From an uncultured Merdimonas sp. (GTDB lineage Bacteria; Bacillota; Clostridia; Lachnospirales; Lachnospiraceae), in the NCBI GenBank assembly GCA_944378225.1, contig CALWGE010000024.1, positions 1 through 35,086 on the forward strand: a stretch of 35,086 nucleotides of DNA, written 5' to 3'. This document shows positions 16,858 to 24,896 of the stretch, in pieces. A program made the position numbers and the translations under genes. Below the pieces are notes generated by a model that did not search any database, was not told where the DNA came from, and worked only from the letters and a program-made list of their open reading frames with translations. Positions within the stretch are counted from its first letter, which is position 1, and each line of letters starts with the position of its first letter.

Positions 16858-18228
16858 TTACAGTGCTGTTTTATTCAGAGCCCGCTCCCGGCTGGCAATG
16901 ACACGCGGGAAAAACCAGAAAAACAAAAGCGTTGTCACTGTCGCTGCCACAACGTCTGCCACCGGCTCTGAAAAAAAGGCCGCTTCTGCTGAAATCAACG
17001 CCGGGAACAGCAGAAGTCCCGCAAAATAGACAGATTTACGGAACGCAGAACAGAACAAAGCAAGCTTCACCTGTCCCAGAGCCGTCGTTTCATCCACCAG
17101 AGGATACTGAACTGCCAGCGGTATAATCATAATCGTAAATATCTTGATATATTTTACGGACCGTTCCAGAATTGACGCATCCTTCGTAAACAATGACACA
17201 TACAGAGGGGAAACCGTATAAGTCATCACCATCATAAAAGCGCAGAACCCTACACAGAGACCGACGATACAGCGAAGCGCCTTTCTGATACGGGCTCCGT
17301 CTCCCATTCCATAATTAAAACTGATAACCGGCTGGCTTCCCAGCGTAATTCCTCCCATAGGCATGGTAATCAGCAGAAGATAACTCTGTACAATCGTTGC
17401 GCAGGTTACAAGAACATCTCCCTCACCAGGTCCTCCATACCGCTGAAGCACGGTATTCAGCACAATCAGAAGCACGCTGTCGCTGGCAATAATCAGAAAG
17501 GGAGATAATCCAAAGACTGCAATCCGTTTTACAGCCTTCCACTGGAATCCGCCCCATCCAAGACGTACCGGCATCCGCCTGCTTCGCAGAGCCAGCAGAA
17601 CAAAGGAACAGGATGCGATCTGAGAAATCACAGTGGCGGCTGCTGCGCCGGCCACGCCCATGTGAAATCCGAAAATAAACAGGGGATCAAGCACTATATT
17701 CAGCGCTGCGCCCAGTACTACCGTTGCCATTCCCAGTCCGGAATAGCCCTGGGCAATCAGAAAGCTGTTCATACCGCCTGCCATCAGCGCAAAGAAGGTG
17801 CCTGCGGTATAGATAGTCATATATGTATCCGCGTAAGCAAAGGTAGCCTGGCTTGCTCCAAACCACATAAGCAGATGTTCTTTTGAAAAAAGAAATACTG
17901 CCGTCAGAATTACAGACAAGACCAGCAGCATCAGAAATCCATTGTTCAGGATTCTGCGGGCCTCTTCTTTATTGCCTTCCCCCATCCGCATCGCCATAAT
18001 TGGGGAGCCTCCCATTCCTACCAGAGACCCAAAAGAAGACAGAAGCGTCACGATAGGCGCGCAGACTCCTACTCCTGCCAGCGCCAGACTTCCTACTCCC
18101 GCACCGATATACATGCGATCCACAATGGAATACAGCACGTTTACCAGCTGCGCCAGCATTGTGGGAATCGCCAGCCGAAGCACCAGTGGAAAGACAGGAT
18201 CTTTCCCCAGATCATTTGTATGTTTCAT
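16858..18228 (-). CDS. MATE family efflux transporter
   Basis: This 456-residue polytopic membrane protein has about 12 TM segments in two halves. The N-terminus LGKDPVFPLVLRLAIPTMLAQLVN and VLYSIVDRMYIG are typical of NorM/DinF-type MATE proteins. It exports drugs or metabolites using a Na+ or H+ gradient; the substrate is unknown. The length is normal. The start lacks a clear Shine-Dalgarno: a GC-rich hairpin (18237-18259) ends 8 bases before the ATG. It follows the TPR/AAA-like gene after 44 bases in the same direction. Confidence 0.9.
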   Translation of the reverse strand: MKHTNDLGKDPVFPLVLRLAIPTMLAQLVNVLYSIVDRMYIGAGVGSLALAGVGVCAPIVTLLSSFGSLVGMGGSPIMAMRMGEGNKEEARRILNNGFLMLLVLSVILTAVFLFSKEHLLMWFGASQATFAYADTYMTIYTAGTFFALMAGGMNSFLIAQGYSGLGMATVVLGAALNIVLDPLFIFGFHMGVAGAAAATVISQIASCSFVLLALRSRRMPVRLGWGGFQWKAVKRIAVFGLSPFLIIASDSVLLIVLNTVLQRYGGPGEGDVLVTCATIVQSYLLLITMPMGGITLGSQPVISFNYGMGDGARIRKALRCIVGLCVGFCAFMMVMTYTVSPLYVSLFTKDASILERSVKYIKIFTIMIIPLAVQYPLVDETTALGQVKLALFCSAFRKSVYFAGLLLFPALISAEAAFFSEPVADVVAATVTTLLFFWFFPRVIASRERALNKTAL

Positions 18229-18236
18229 ATCATTAC

Positions 18237-18259
18237 AGGCCGCTGTACAACAGCGGCCT
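18237..18259. other. GC-rich hairpin immediately before the MATE start codon
   Basis: A 9-base stem AGGCCGCTG (18237-18245) pairs with CAGCGGCCT (18251-18259) around a TACAA loop. On the minus strand it is followed by TGTAATGAT and the ATG, not by a T-run. It occupies the place where a ribosome site would be expected. Confidence 0.5.
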
Positions 18260-18272
18260 TGAACTCCTTTTA

Positions 18273-20585
18273 TTATTCAAAATCTTTTTCCAGAAGAATC
18301 AGGTTGCCGGACTCATCCAGACGGCTCTTTTTCATTCTTCCGAACATTCCCTTCTTGCCCCGTTTTCCGATAGCTTCGTCTACCATCTCTTTCACCTCAG
18401 CCACATTCACCAGATGATCACTCGTCTGGCTGTTTCCTATACGGTTATAAAGAGCCAGTACAGCCATCTCATCCAGAACACAGTCCTTCTCACGGGCATA
18501 AGATTCTCCAAAGGCTACAAGTTCTTTGTTTGTAAACACCGGGATCTCTATCGTCCGTGTAAATTTGGCCCCAAGGCTTTCACAGCGGACAAACAGTTTG
18601 CGGATCTCTTCCTTTTCATCCTCCAGAATTACCAGAAGTCCTCCTGTATTCCGTGTCATGGCATGAGAAAGTTTTACCGCTGTCTGTGTCTTCATATTTC
18701 CTGCCTTTTCAATCAGAAGAGCACCGCCTCCAAGCTTTGAGATAACTTCGGAAACATCTTTTCCGTTAAGACTTTCCGCCGGAACCTTTGCCATCTTGGC
18801 GCCTTTGACCCTGCGCTGTTTCTGAAGGGCCTTTACGATATCCGCCGCCAGTGTGGATTTTCCGTTTCCCCTCTCGCCTGTAATTACAATATTTCCTACC
18901 AGTGAATCCTCACGGGATTCTTTTCTCATCCGATCTTCTTCCAGCAGTTCAGCCAGCTGTCTGTTCATACCGCGTACCGAGGTAAAGTACGCGAAGAGCT
19001 TCTTCTGTTCCTCGGAAAGCTGTCCCGGCGGCAGAGTAGAAATGGTCTCCTCCAGAGATTTTTCCAGTTTTTCCAGCATGGGAGACGCCGGCTGCGTCTG
19101 TTCTTTCTGACCGGAAACTGCCTTCCCGACCACTCTGCTGTCCCGCTCTTTCTGAACCGGCATTTCTATTATGGAAGGCTTTTTCTTTTCCTGTATTTCC
19201 TTTGACGGAGCTTCCAGAATCTCCAGAATCTCCTGCGGTCTGACGCCGGTTTCCGACATCTCCAGGATTTCCAGAATCTCCTGCGGTTCTCGTTTCACCG
19301 CTGTACTCTGTCTGTTTTCTGTCTCAGGCTGCTTCTCTTCCGGTTTCACTGCAACAGCCACATTTTTCACAATAGGCTCCAGCTCTACACGAACCGGATA
19401 CCTTCCCTCTATCTCTTCAATCAGCCGTTGAATTTCTTCCGGCACAGTAGTTTTTATCTCTGCTTTCAAATCCGGAAGCTGTCCCGTCGCACGCAGATAC
19501 TCTCTCTCTTTACGGCGTTCTTCATCTCTCACAGCCGCCTGCGCAATCGCTGCCTCTGTCGCGCGCTTTTTGACCTCCCAGTCGCTGAGAATATCTTCAA
19601 TGCTGAGCTGTCCTGTAATCTGCCGATCCAGCACATTCTCTTCCATGTCAAACGTCAGCTGTCCCGTCTCATTCTGTCCGATAAATCTGGGAAGCTGTGC
19701 CGTGTCAGAAAAAACGCCTGACTTTCCGGAACCTGAAAGCGGCTGTTCCGCCTTCTGCTCTTTCTGGTCTTTCTGCTCTTTTTTTTCTTCCTGCTGTTCT
19801 TTCTCTTCGGCCGGTACAGAATCCTCCGGTTTCTGCTCTTCCTCTTTTTGGTCTTCCTCTTTCTGAATCAGATCCTGCAGACCTTCTGCCAGAGCTGCCT
19901 GAAGATTCGTGGTGTTGAACCGATCCACATTGACCGGACGTACCTGAATCTCCTCATCTGCAGTTCCGGTTCCTTTCACCATGCAGCGGTATTTCTCCTC
20001 CTGAGATGCTGTCAGCGGCTGAATCCGCATCTTCAGCTCCATGGCTTTCATGACAAATTCACCTTCGCTGAACCACAGGATCAGATCGTCACATTCTTCC
20101 ACACATTTGGAGTTCATGCCTGCCTTGTAATAGAGCTCCGCCAGCTCATAGGCCCACTCCTCCTGATACTCTCTGCTCTTATATTCCTCAAGTATGGCAA
20201 TCTGATCTTCAATGGAAGATCCGCGCCCTTTATAGATCTCATATTTCAGTACATAACGTCCCAGATCATGGGGAGCAACTCTGACAAATTCCTTATAAAG
20301 TTCTACCGCTTCATCAAAATCCTTCATCTTCAAAGCTGTCTGTACCATTTTATAAATGATCATCCGGCCGATCGGAGCATTGTCATAAGCAATATTCAGA
20401 ATGTCATAGCAGTCTTCATACCGTTCTGTTTTATCATAAGCCTCTGCTACCTGCAGCAGAAGTCCCACATTCCTGACCTTACGCCAGTCAATGGAATCCG
20501 CAATCTTTGCAGCAGTCTTATAGTCCTTTTTTTTCATCAGCTTTCCCAGCTGTTCCGTCTTTATCTGAAATTCATATTTATCCAA
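18273..20585 (-). CDS. TPR protein with disordered middle and AAA-like P-loop domain
   Basis: This 770-residue cytoplasmic protein is of unknown function. Residues about 1-215 form TPR-like helical repeats (VAEAYDKTERYEDCYDILNIAYDNAP and similar, in pairs). A charged, Gln/Glu/Lys-rich disordered region covers about 235-290. A middle segment carries short repeats, (T/P)GQL several times and QEILEILE twice. The C-terminal about 200 residues are a P-loop ATPase-like domain with Walker A GERGNGKST at 570-578. Its Walker B position reads GALLIEKAG at about 621-629, with Glu-Lys instead of the usual Asp-Glu. The layout recalls CbxX/SpoVK-type AAA domains (weak). It has its own promoter. Confidence 0.75.
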   Translation of the reverse strand: MDKYEFQIKTEQLGKLMKKKDYKTAAKIADSIDWRKVRNVGLLLQVAEAYDKTERYEDCYDILNIAYDNAPIGRMIIYKMVQTALKMKDFDEAVELYKEFVRVAPHDLGRYVLKYEIYKGRGSSIEDQIAILEEYKSREYQEEWAYELAELYYKAGMNSKCVEECDDLILWFSEGEFVMKAMELKMRIQPLTASQEEKYRCMVKGTGTADEEIQVRPVNVDRFNTTNLQAALAEGLQDLIQKEEDQKEEEQKPEDSVPAEEKEQQEEKKEQKDQKEQKAEQPLSGSGKSGVFSDTAQLPRFIGQNETGQLTFDMEENVLDRQITGQLSIEDILSDWEVKKRATEAAIAQAAVRDEERRKEREYLRATGQLPDLKAEIKTTVPEEIQRLIEEIEGRYPVRVELEPIVKNVAVAVKPEEKQPETENRQSTAVKREPQEILEILEMSETGVRPQEILEILEAPSKEIQEKKKPSIIEMPVQKERDSRVVGKAVSGQKEQTQPASPMLEKLEKSLEETISTLPPGQLSEEQKKLFAYFTSVRGMNRQLAELLEEDRMRKESREDSLVGNIVITGERGNGKSTLAADIVKALQKQRRVKGAKMAKVPAESLNGKDVSEVISKLGGGALLIEKAGNMKTQTAVKLSHAMTRNTGGLLVILEDEKEEIRKLFVRCESLGAKFTRTIEIPVFTNKELVAFGESYAREKDCVLDEMAVLALYNRIGNSQTSDHLVNVAEVKEMVDEAIGKRGKKGMFGRMKKSRLDESGNLILLEKDFE

Positions 20586-20669
20586 TGATTCACACCTCGG
20601 TTATCCTGTAGAACCCCATATTTTGCTGTATTTCCGGTTGCCCCGACAAAATATGCTATAGTCAGAATT

Positions 20670-20698
20670 AGTGTATCACAGGGCACTTTCCTTGTCAA
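20670..20698 (-). promoter_or_regulatory. Promoter of the TPR/AAA-like gene
   Basis: On the minus strand TTGACA (20693-20698) is perfect, the spacer is 17 bases and the -10 is TACACT (20670-20675, four of six). The start codon at 20585 leaves a leader of about 80 bases. Confidence 0.7.
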
Positions 20699-20717
20699 AA
20701 AAAATTGCGGAATTCTT

Positions 20718-20778
20718 AAAACAGGAAGAGGCAGAAATCCGGTTCTTTTTCCGCCGGTTTCTGCCTCTCTTCCTGTTT
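20718..20778 (-). terminator. Intrinsic terminator after degV
   Basis: A long stem pairs 20718-20736 with 20758-20778 apart from a 2-base bulge, with an extra CCGG pair nearer the loop. On the minus strand TTTT follows. It lies just beyond the degV stop codon. Confidence 0.85.
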
Positions 20779-20790
20779 ATATAAACCATA

Positions 20791-21660
20791 TTATTTATCC
20801 AGAATTTTTGTAGCTGCCACAGCCAGTGAACCATCTCCGATATGACAGGATACGCTTAAGGAAAGCGAGTCCACAAAACCTACCTGATATCCGGGGAAGG
20901 CCGCCTCTACTTCTGCCTTAAAATCCAATGCCTCTTCATAATTATTTGTATGGGCAATATCCAGATGTACGCAGTGCGCATCCACTCCTCCGAACCTGTT
21001 CTCCATATCATTCTGAATGGCAGAAATCATGGTCTGCCGCGCCTGGCGCATAGTTCTCGCTTTTGAAAAAGAATCCAGCCGTTCGCCCTGTATGGTTAAT
21101 ACCGGCTTTAAGCGGAGCATTGTGCCGATAGCTGCCACAGCCGGCGTGATTCGTCCGCCCTTCTTAAGATATTTCAGTGTGGCCACTGTAATATAAATAC
21201 TGGAATCCAGCTTCGTCTTTTCGAGAATATCCCGAATCTCCCCTGCGTTCTTTCCTTCCTTTGCAAGCTGAATCGCATCCTCCACAGCTCTTCTCTGGGT
21301 AATGGAAATACGGTGGTTGTTTACTACCTGAACTCTTCCGTCAAAATCTCCGGCCAGAGCAATCGCTGTCTGACAGGAACCGGACAGTCCGCTGGACATG
21401 GGAATATGAAGTACCTCATCATATTCCTTAAGAAGCCCCTCCCAAAGATTCATTACTGATTCCGGGGACGGCTGGGATGTGGAAATATCCGCATCCTTTT
21501 TCAGATATTCATAAAACTCTTCCTGAGTCAGACTGATTCCCTCAAAATATTCCTTTCCATCGATCGTAAAAGGCATGGGCAGAACTGAAATTCCCATTCC
21601 TTCAGCCAGCTCCTGGGAAATTCCGCTGTTGCTGTCTGTTACAATCGCTACCTTGCTCAC
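20791..21660 (-). CDS. DegV family fatty-acid-binding protein (GTG start)
   Basis: This 289-residue DegV-family protein binds a fatty acid and in some Firmicutes acts as FakB, presenting it to the FakA kinase. Family motifs are visible: VAIVTDSNSGIS at the N-terminus, DADISTSQPSPE, IPMSSGLSGSCQTA, and LKYLKKGGRI. The start codon is GTG at 21660, preceded by AAGGAGAGG at good distance. No kinase gene lies nearby. It has its own sigma-A-type promoter and strong terminator, so it is a single-gene unit next to the sporulation block. Confidence 0.92.
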   Translation of the reverse strand: MSKVAIVTDSNSGISQELAEGMGISVLPMPFTIDGKEYFEGISLTQEEFYEYLKKDADISTSQPSPESVMNLWEGLLKEYDEVLHIPMSSGLSGSCQTAIALAGDFDGRVQVVNNHRISITQRRAVEDAIQLAKEGKNAGEIRDILEKTKLDSSIYITVATLKYLKKGGRITPAVAAIGTMLRLKPVLTIQGERLDSFSKARTMRQARQTMISAIQNDMENRFGGVDAHCVHLDIAHTNNYEEALDFKAEVEAAFPGYQVGFVDSLSLSVSCHIGDGSLAVAATKILDK

Positions 21661-21755
21661 AAAAACCTCTCCTTCCGTATCTTTACTGCGGTTAATGGCC
21701 TTCCGCGGCCCTGCTGCAGATCTCTTCCTGTTTCTCCTTCGGACCGTCGAGGCTT

Positions 21756-21784
21756 AGTATATCAGCTAAAGGAAGAAAAGGCAA
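21756..21784 (-). promoter_or_regulatory. Promoter of degV
   Basis: On the minus strand TTGCCT (21779-21784), a 17-base spacer and TATACT (21756-21761, five of six) lie between the spoVAE stop and degV. The leader is about 95 bases and contains a GC-rich self-complementary patch near 21697. Confidence 0.75.
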
Positions 21785-21790
21785 GCCTTT

Positions 21791-22147
21791 CTATTTCTTC
21801 ATCTTCGGCTGAAACAGAAGGCTGGCCAGGTATCCAAAGACCAGCGCTGCGCAGATTCCCGCCGCGCTTGCTGTGAAGCCTCCCTTGAAAATGCCCAGAA
21901 ACCCTTCTGTCTCCACTGCCTCTTTTACTCCATTCCAGAGTGTATTTCCAAAACCAAGAAGCGGAACAGACGCGCCTGCTCCGGCAAATTCCTGAAAAGG
22001 TCCGTATATCCCCAGCGCGCCCAGAACAGCGCCGCTGCAGACCAGAAGCACCATAATCCGTCCCGGCATCATTTTTGTCTTTTCCATCAGAATCTGTACC
22101 AGAGCACAGATAAGACCTCCCAGTACAAATGCTTTTACATAATCCAT
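21791..22147 (-). CDS. spoVAE: Stage V sporulation protein AE (SpoVAEb type)
   Basis: This 118-residue, four-TM membrane protein is part of the SpoVA channel that moves Ca-dipicolinate into the developing spore and out at germination. The N-terminus MDYVKAFVLGGLICALVQIL is typical of the family, and glycine-rich TM segments follow. I prefer the ATG at 22147: GGAG lies 9 bases before it, while it directly abuts the alternative ATG at 22156. It lies 24 bases after spoVAD. SpoVAC and SpoVAE are paralogous, as the shared FLGGLIC-like and PLLGFGN/PITGFAN segments show. Confidence 0.92.
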   Translation of the reverse strand: MDYVKAFVLGGLICALVQILMEKTKMMPGRIMVLLVCSGAVLGALGIYGPFQEFAGAGASVPLLGFGNTLWNGVKEAVETEGFLGIFKGGFTASAAGICAALVFGYLASLLFQPKMKK

Positions 22148-22171
22148 TTCTGTCATCTCCTTCTGCCTTTC

Positions 22172-23200
22172 TCAGCAGTGCTCCAGCACAACGGCATGAG
22201 CGATTCCCGGTACGCTCTGTCCTTCATTGTAGCTGACTGTTGAAAGCAGCGCTCCTGTAGGTACAAAAAGAACACGCTTCCATTCGCCGGTCTCCAGTTT
22301 CGGCAGAATATAAGCCGCCAGAGTCACCGCTGAGCAGGCGCAGCCGCTGCCTCCTGCATGAGTATCCTGCGTTTCCGGATCAAAAATCAGCATGCCGCAG
22401 TCCAGATGTCTGCCTTCCAGTTCGACTCCCCGCTTGCCGGCAAGCTCCAGAAGAAGCGTCTGTCCCACACTCCCCAGATCCCCGGTAATAATATAATCAT
22501 AATCTGAAGGTTTCCGGTCAAAGTCCTCCAGATGGGCGCAGATTGTATCACAGGCCGCCGGCGCCATACAGGCCCCCATGTTCATGGAATCCTTCAGCCC
22601 GTAGTCCACAACTCTTCCCGGTGTGGCCCCTGTCATACGTGTCTTCCCACCTGTATGCGCCAGCACAAAAGCTCCGCTTCCCGTGACCGTCCAGGTAGAA
22701 GAAAGCGGACGCTGCCCTCCGTACGCCAGCGGAAACCGGAACTGCTTCTCCGCACTTCCAAAATGACTGGATGTGAGAGCAAGAACAGCATCCGAATATC
22801 CGCCCTGAACTGTCATTGCAGCCAGCATCAGAGCCTCTCCAATCGTAGAGCATGCTCCGTACAGACCAAACAGCGGCAGCTTCAGATCCATCACGCCAAA
22901 AGAAGTGGCAATCAGCTGACCAAGAAGATCTCCCGAAAAGAGATAACGTACCGGCGGAACGCCCGGTCCTGCCTTTTCCATAGCCAGCCTGGCTGCCTGC
23001 TTCTGAAAGGCGCTTTCCGCCTCTTCCCAGGAGGCCTGTCCTGCCATAGGGTCCTCCTCAATCCTGTCAAACAATTTCCCAAGGGGCCCCTCCCCTTCTT
23101 TCTTTCCTACAATTGATGCTCTGCTTACAATATGGGGCGCTTCCCTGAAGCGAATACTCTGTTTTCCGATAATCGTTTCTGCGTTCACTTTTCCTGCCAT
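22172..23200 (-). CDS. spoVAD: Stage V sporulation protein AD
   Basis: This 342-residue cytoplasmic thiolase-fold protein of the SpoVA complex binds dipicolinic acid at the inner spore membrane. Visible landmarks are GKQSIRF near the N-terminus, LFGLYGACSTIGEALMLAA, ALTSSHFGSAEKQFRFPL, and a cysteine-rich GGSGCACSA near the C-terminus. The length is almost that of the Bacillus protein. The start has GGAAAGG directly upstream. In most spore formers spoVAD directly follows spoVAC; here an AGCS symporter gene intervenes, and a forespore-type promoter lies directly before spoVAD. Confidence 0.95.
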   Translation of the reverse strand: MAGKVNAETIIGKQSIRFREAPHIVSRASIVGKKEGEGPLGKLFDRIEEDPMAGQASWEEAESAFQKQAARLAMEKAGPGVPPVRYLFSGDLLGQLIATSFGVMDLKLPLFGLYGACSTIGEALMLAAMTVQGGYSDAVLALTSSHFGSAEKQFRFPLAYGGQRPLSSTWTVTGSGAFVLAHTGGKTRMTGATPGRVVDYGLKDSMNMGACMAPAACDTICAHLEDFDRKPSDYDYIITGDLGSVGQTLLLELAGKRGVELEGRHLDCGMLIFDPETQDTHAGGSGCACSAVTLAAYILPKLETGEWKRVLFVPTGALLSTVSYNEGQSVPGIAHAVVLEHC

Positions 23201-23224
23201 CCTTTCCGCAGATACTTCTGCCGT

Positions 23225-23253
23225 TATTTTTCCCCGACACCATAAATTTATGC
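23225..23253 (-). promoter_or_regulatory. Candidate forespore (sigma-F/sigma-G) promoter of spoVAD-spoVAE
   Basis: On the minus strand GCATA (23249-23253), 15 bases and GGAAAAATA (23225-23233) match the published Bacillus sigma-F consensus GCATR-N15-GGHRARHTX at all positions, as recalled. Sigma-G recognises overlapping sequences. It is about 25 bases before the spoVAD start and downstream of the symporter terminator. Confidence 0.6.
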
Positions 23254-23307
23254 CCGGTTATTATTTTATGAGCGCGACAGGAAAAGTATTCCTTTTTTCA
23301 AAAGAAA

Positions 23308-23331
23308 AGACGTCTCCCGGCCGAGACGTCT
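23308..23331 (-). terminator. Intrinsic terminator of the AGCS symporter gene
   Basis: The stem AGACGTCTC/GAGACGTCT (23308-23316 and 23323-23331) has a 6-base loop and is followed on the minus strand by TTTTCTTTT. It separates the symporter from spoVAD. Confidence 0.88.
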
Positions 23332-23361
23332 CTTCTGCACAAATATATTTTTACTCTGTTT

Positions 23362-24759
23362 TCAGTCATCTACCACAGGCACACTCTCTTCATCCCAGGC
23401 ATCCAGATCATGAATATACTTCCGGGTCTCTTTTGCAATGACGTTGGACAGCAGAAGCACAGCAATGAGATTCGGAATAGCCATCAGAGCGTTCAGAATA
23501 TCTGCAATGTCCCAGACAATGTCAAGCGCTACTACCGGAGCAATAGCTGCAACCAGAACATACAGAGCCCGGTAGGGAATGAGCCCTTTCTTTCCTGCAA
23601 AGTATTCCACAGCCCGTTCTCCGTAATAGGCCCAGCCAAGCACTGTGGAAAATGCAAAGCAGATAATGCCGAGCGTCAGCACGGCAGGTCCGAAATACGG
23701 AATCTGCCCGAAAGCAAGTGTGGTCAGAATTCCTCCGTCTGTAATATCCCCCATGTTAATAGATGGATTTTTCATAATCGTAGTTACCAGCACAAGACCT
23801 GTCATGAGACATACGACTACCGTATCCCAGAATGTTCCCGTGGAAGATACGAGAGCCTGGCGTACAGGATTTCTCGTCTGAGCAGCCGCAGCGGCAATCG
23901 GCGCGGAGCCCATACCGGATTCATTGGAAAACAGACCTCTGGCTGTTCCATAACGCATAGCTGTCATAATTCCCGTACCTACAAGGCCGCCTGCTGCCGC
24001 ACCCGGCTGAAAAGCCAGACGTACAATCGTCTGAACAGCCGGAATAATAAAATCGTAATTGATGCAAAGAATAATCACACAGCCTACCACATAAAAGACT
24101 GCCATGAAAGGAACCAGTTTTTCACAGACATTGGCGATGGAACGAATTCCTCCAAAGATAACCACAGCCGTCAGCGCAGCCACAATCAGGCCTACGGCCC
24201 AGCCCTTGATTCCCACATTTTCCTGTACTATGCTTGCGATGGCATTGACCTGGGTAGCACAGCCGATTCCGAAAGAAGCCACTCCGGCGAAAACTGCAAA
24301 CAGCATTCCCATAACCGCGCCAAAACCTTTCCATTTCAGACCTCTGGAGAGGGCATACATGGCTCCGCCCTGCATACGGCCATCCTTCTTCTTAACTCTG
24401 TATTTTACGGCAATCAGAGATTCCGCGTATTTTGTAGCAATTCCAAACACGCCGGAAAGCCAACACCAGAGCACTGCGCCCGGACCGCCCAGCGCCACGG
24501 CCGTGCCCACGCCTACAATATTTCCCGTTCCGATCGTAGCCGCCAGCGCCGTTGTCAGCGCGCCGAAATTGGAAACCTCTCCTTCCGCTTCCGGATCTCT
24601 GGTTACGGACAGTCTGATCCCCTTCGTTATGGATTTCCACTGAATAAATCCTGTTCTGAAGGTCATGAAAATATGCGTGCCCAGAAGCAGGACAATCAGC
24701 CACCAGCCCCAGACTGCGTCATCTATGGCCGTGATCACATTTCCGATTGTTTCCATCAT
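23362..24759 (-). CDS. AGCS family sodium:alanine/glycine symporter
   Basis: This 465-residue transporter has about 11-12 TM segments and imports alanine or glycine with Na+. The family signature is present: ALAATIGTGNIVGVGTAVAL with GGPGAVLWCW, then ARGLFSNESGMGSAPIAAAA and AYYGERAVEYF. The frame extends to 24795; I chose the ATG at 24759 (a second ATG follows at once) because GGGAG lies 5 bases before it. It sits between spoVAC and spoVAD, in the same direction. A hairpin lies in its leader and a strong terminator follows it. A candidate sigma-G promoter upstream suggests possible forespore expression. Confidence 0.95.
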   Translation of the reverse strand: MMETIGNVITAIDDAVWGWWLIVLLLGTHIFMTFRTGFIQWKSITKGIRLSVTRDPEAEGEVSNFGALTTALAATIGTGNIVGVGTAVALGGPGAVLWCWLSGVFGIATKYAESLIAVKYRVKKKDGRMQGGAMYALSRGLKWKGFGAVMGMLFAVFAGVASFGIGCATQVNAIASIVQENVGIKGWAVGLIVAALTAVVIFGGIRSIANVCEKLVPFMAVFYVVGCVIILCINYDFIIPAVQTIVRLAFQPGAAAGGLVGTGIMTAMRYGTARGLFSNESGMGSAPIAAAAAQTRNPVRQALVSSTGTFWDTVVVCLMTGLVLVTTIMKNPSINMGDITDGGILTTLAFGQIPYFGPAVLTLGIICFAFSTVLGWAYYGERAVEYFAGKKGLIPYRALYVLVAAIAPVVALDIVWDIADILNALMAIPNLIAVLLLSNVIAKETRKYIHDLDAWDEESVPVVDD

Positions 24760-24796
24760 ATGTACTCCCTCTCTTTCTTTTCCCGTTTTATGCACA

Positions 24797-24829
24797 AAAG
24801 GAGCACCGGCAAACTGTCGGCGCTCCTTT
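24797..24829 (-). terminator. Terminator-like hairpin between spoVAC and the symporter gene
   Basis: AAAGGAGC (24797-24804) pairs with GCTCCTTT (24822-24829), with an inner CCG/CGG pair and a G-U pair. On the minus strand CTCCTTTTGTGC follows. It may end the spoVAA-AC transcript or act as an attenuator in the leader of the symporter gene. Confidence 0.65.
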
Positions 24830-24866
24830 GCACGTTACCTTGTTATAAGTTTAATGCAGTACACTA

Positions 24867-24896
24867 TAAAATGCAATCTTTTTCTTTTATACAATC
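24867..24896 (-). promoter_or_regulatory. Candidate sigma-G promoter of the AGCS symporter
   Basis: On the minus strand GATTG (24892-24896), 18 bases and CATTTTA (24867-24873) fit the sigma-G consensus GHATR-N18-CATNHTA with a perfect -10 and one -35 mismatch. The region is AT-rich, so a chance match is possible. A sigma-A reading (TTGCAT, 17 bases, TAAACT) overlaps. Confidence 0.4.
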
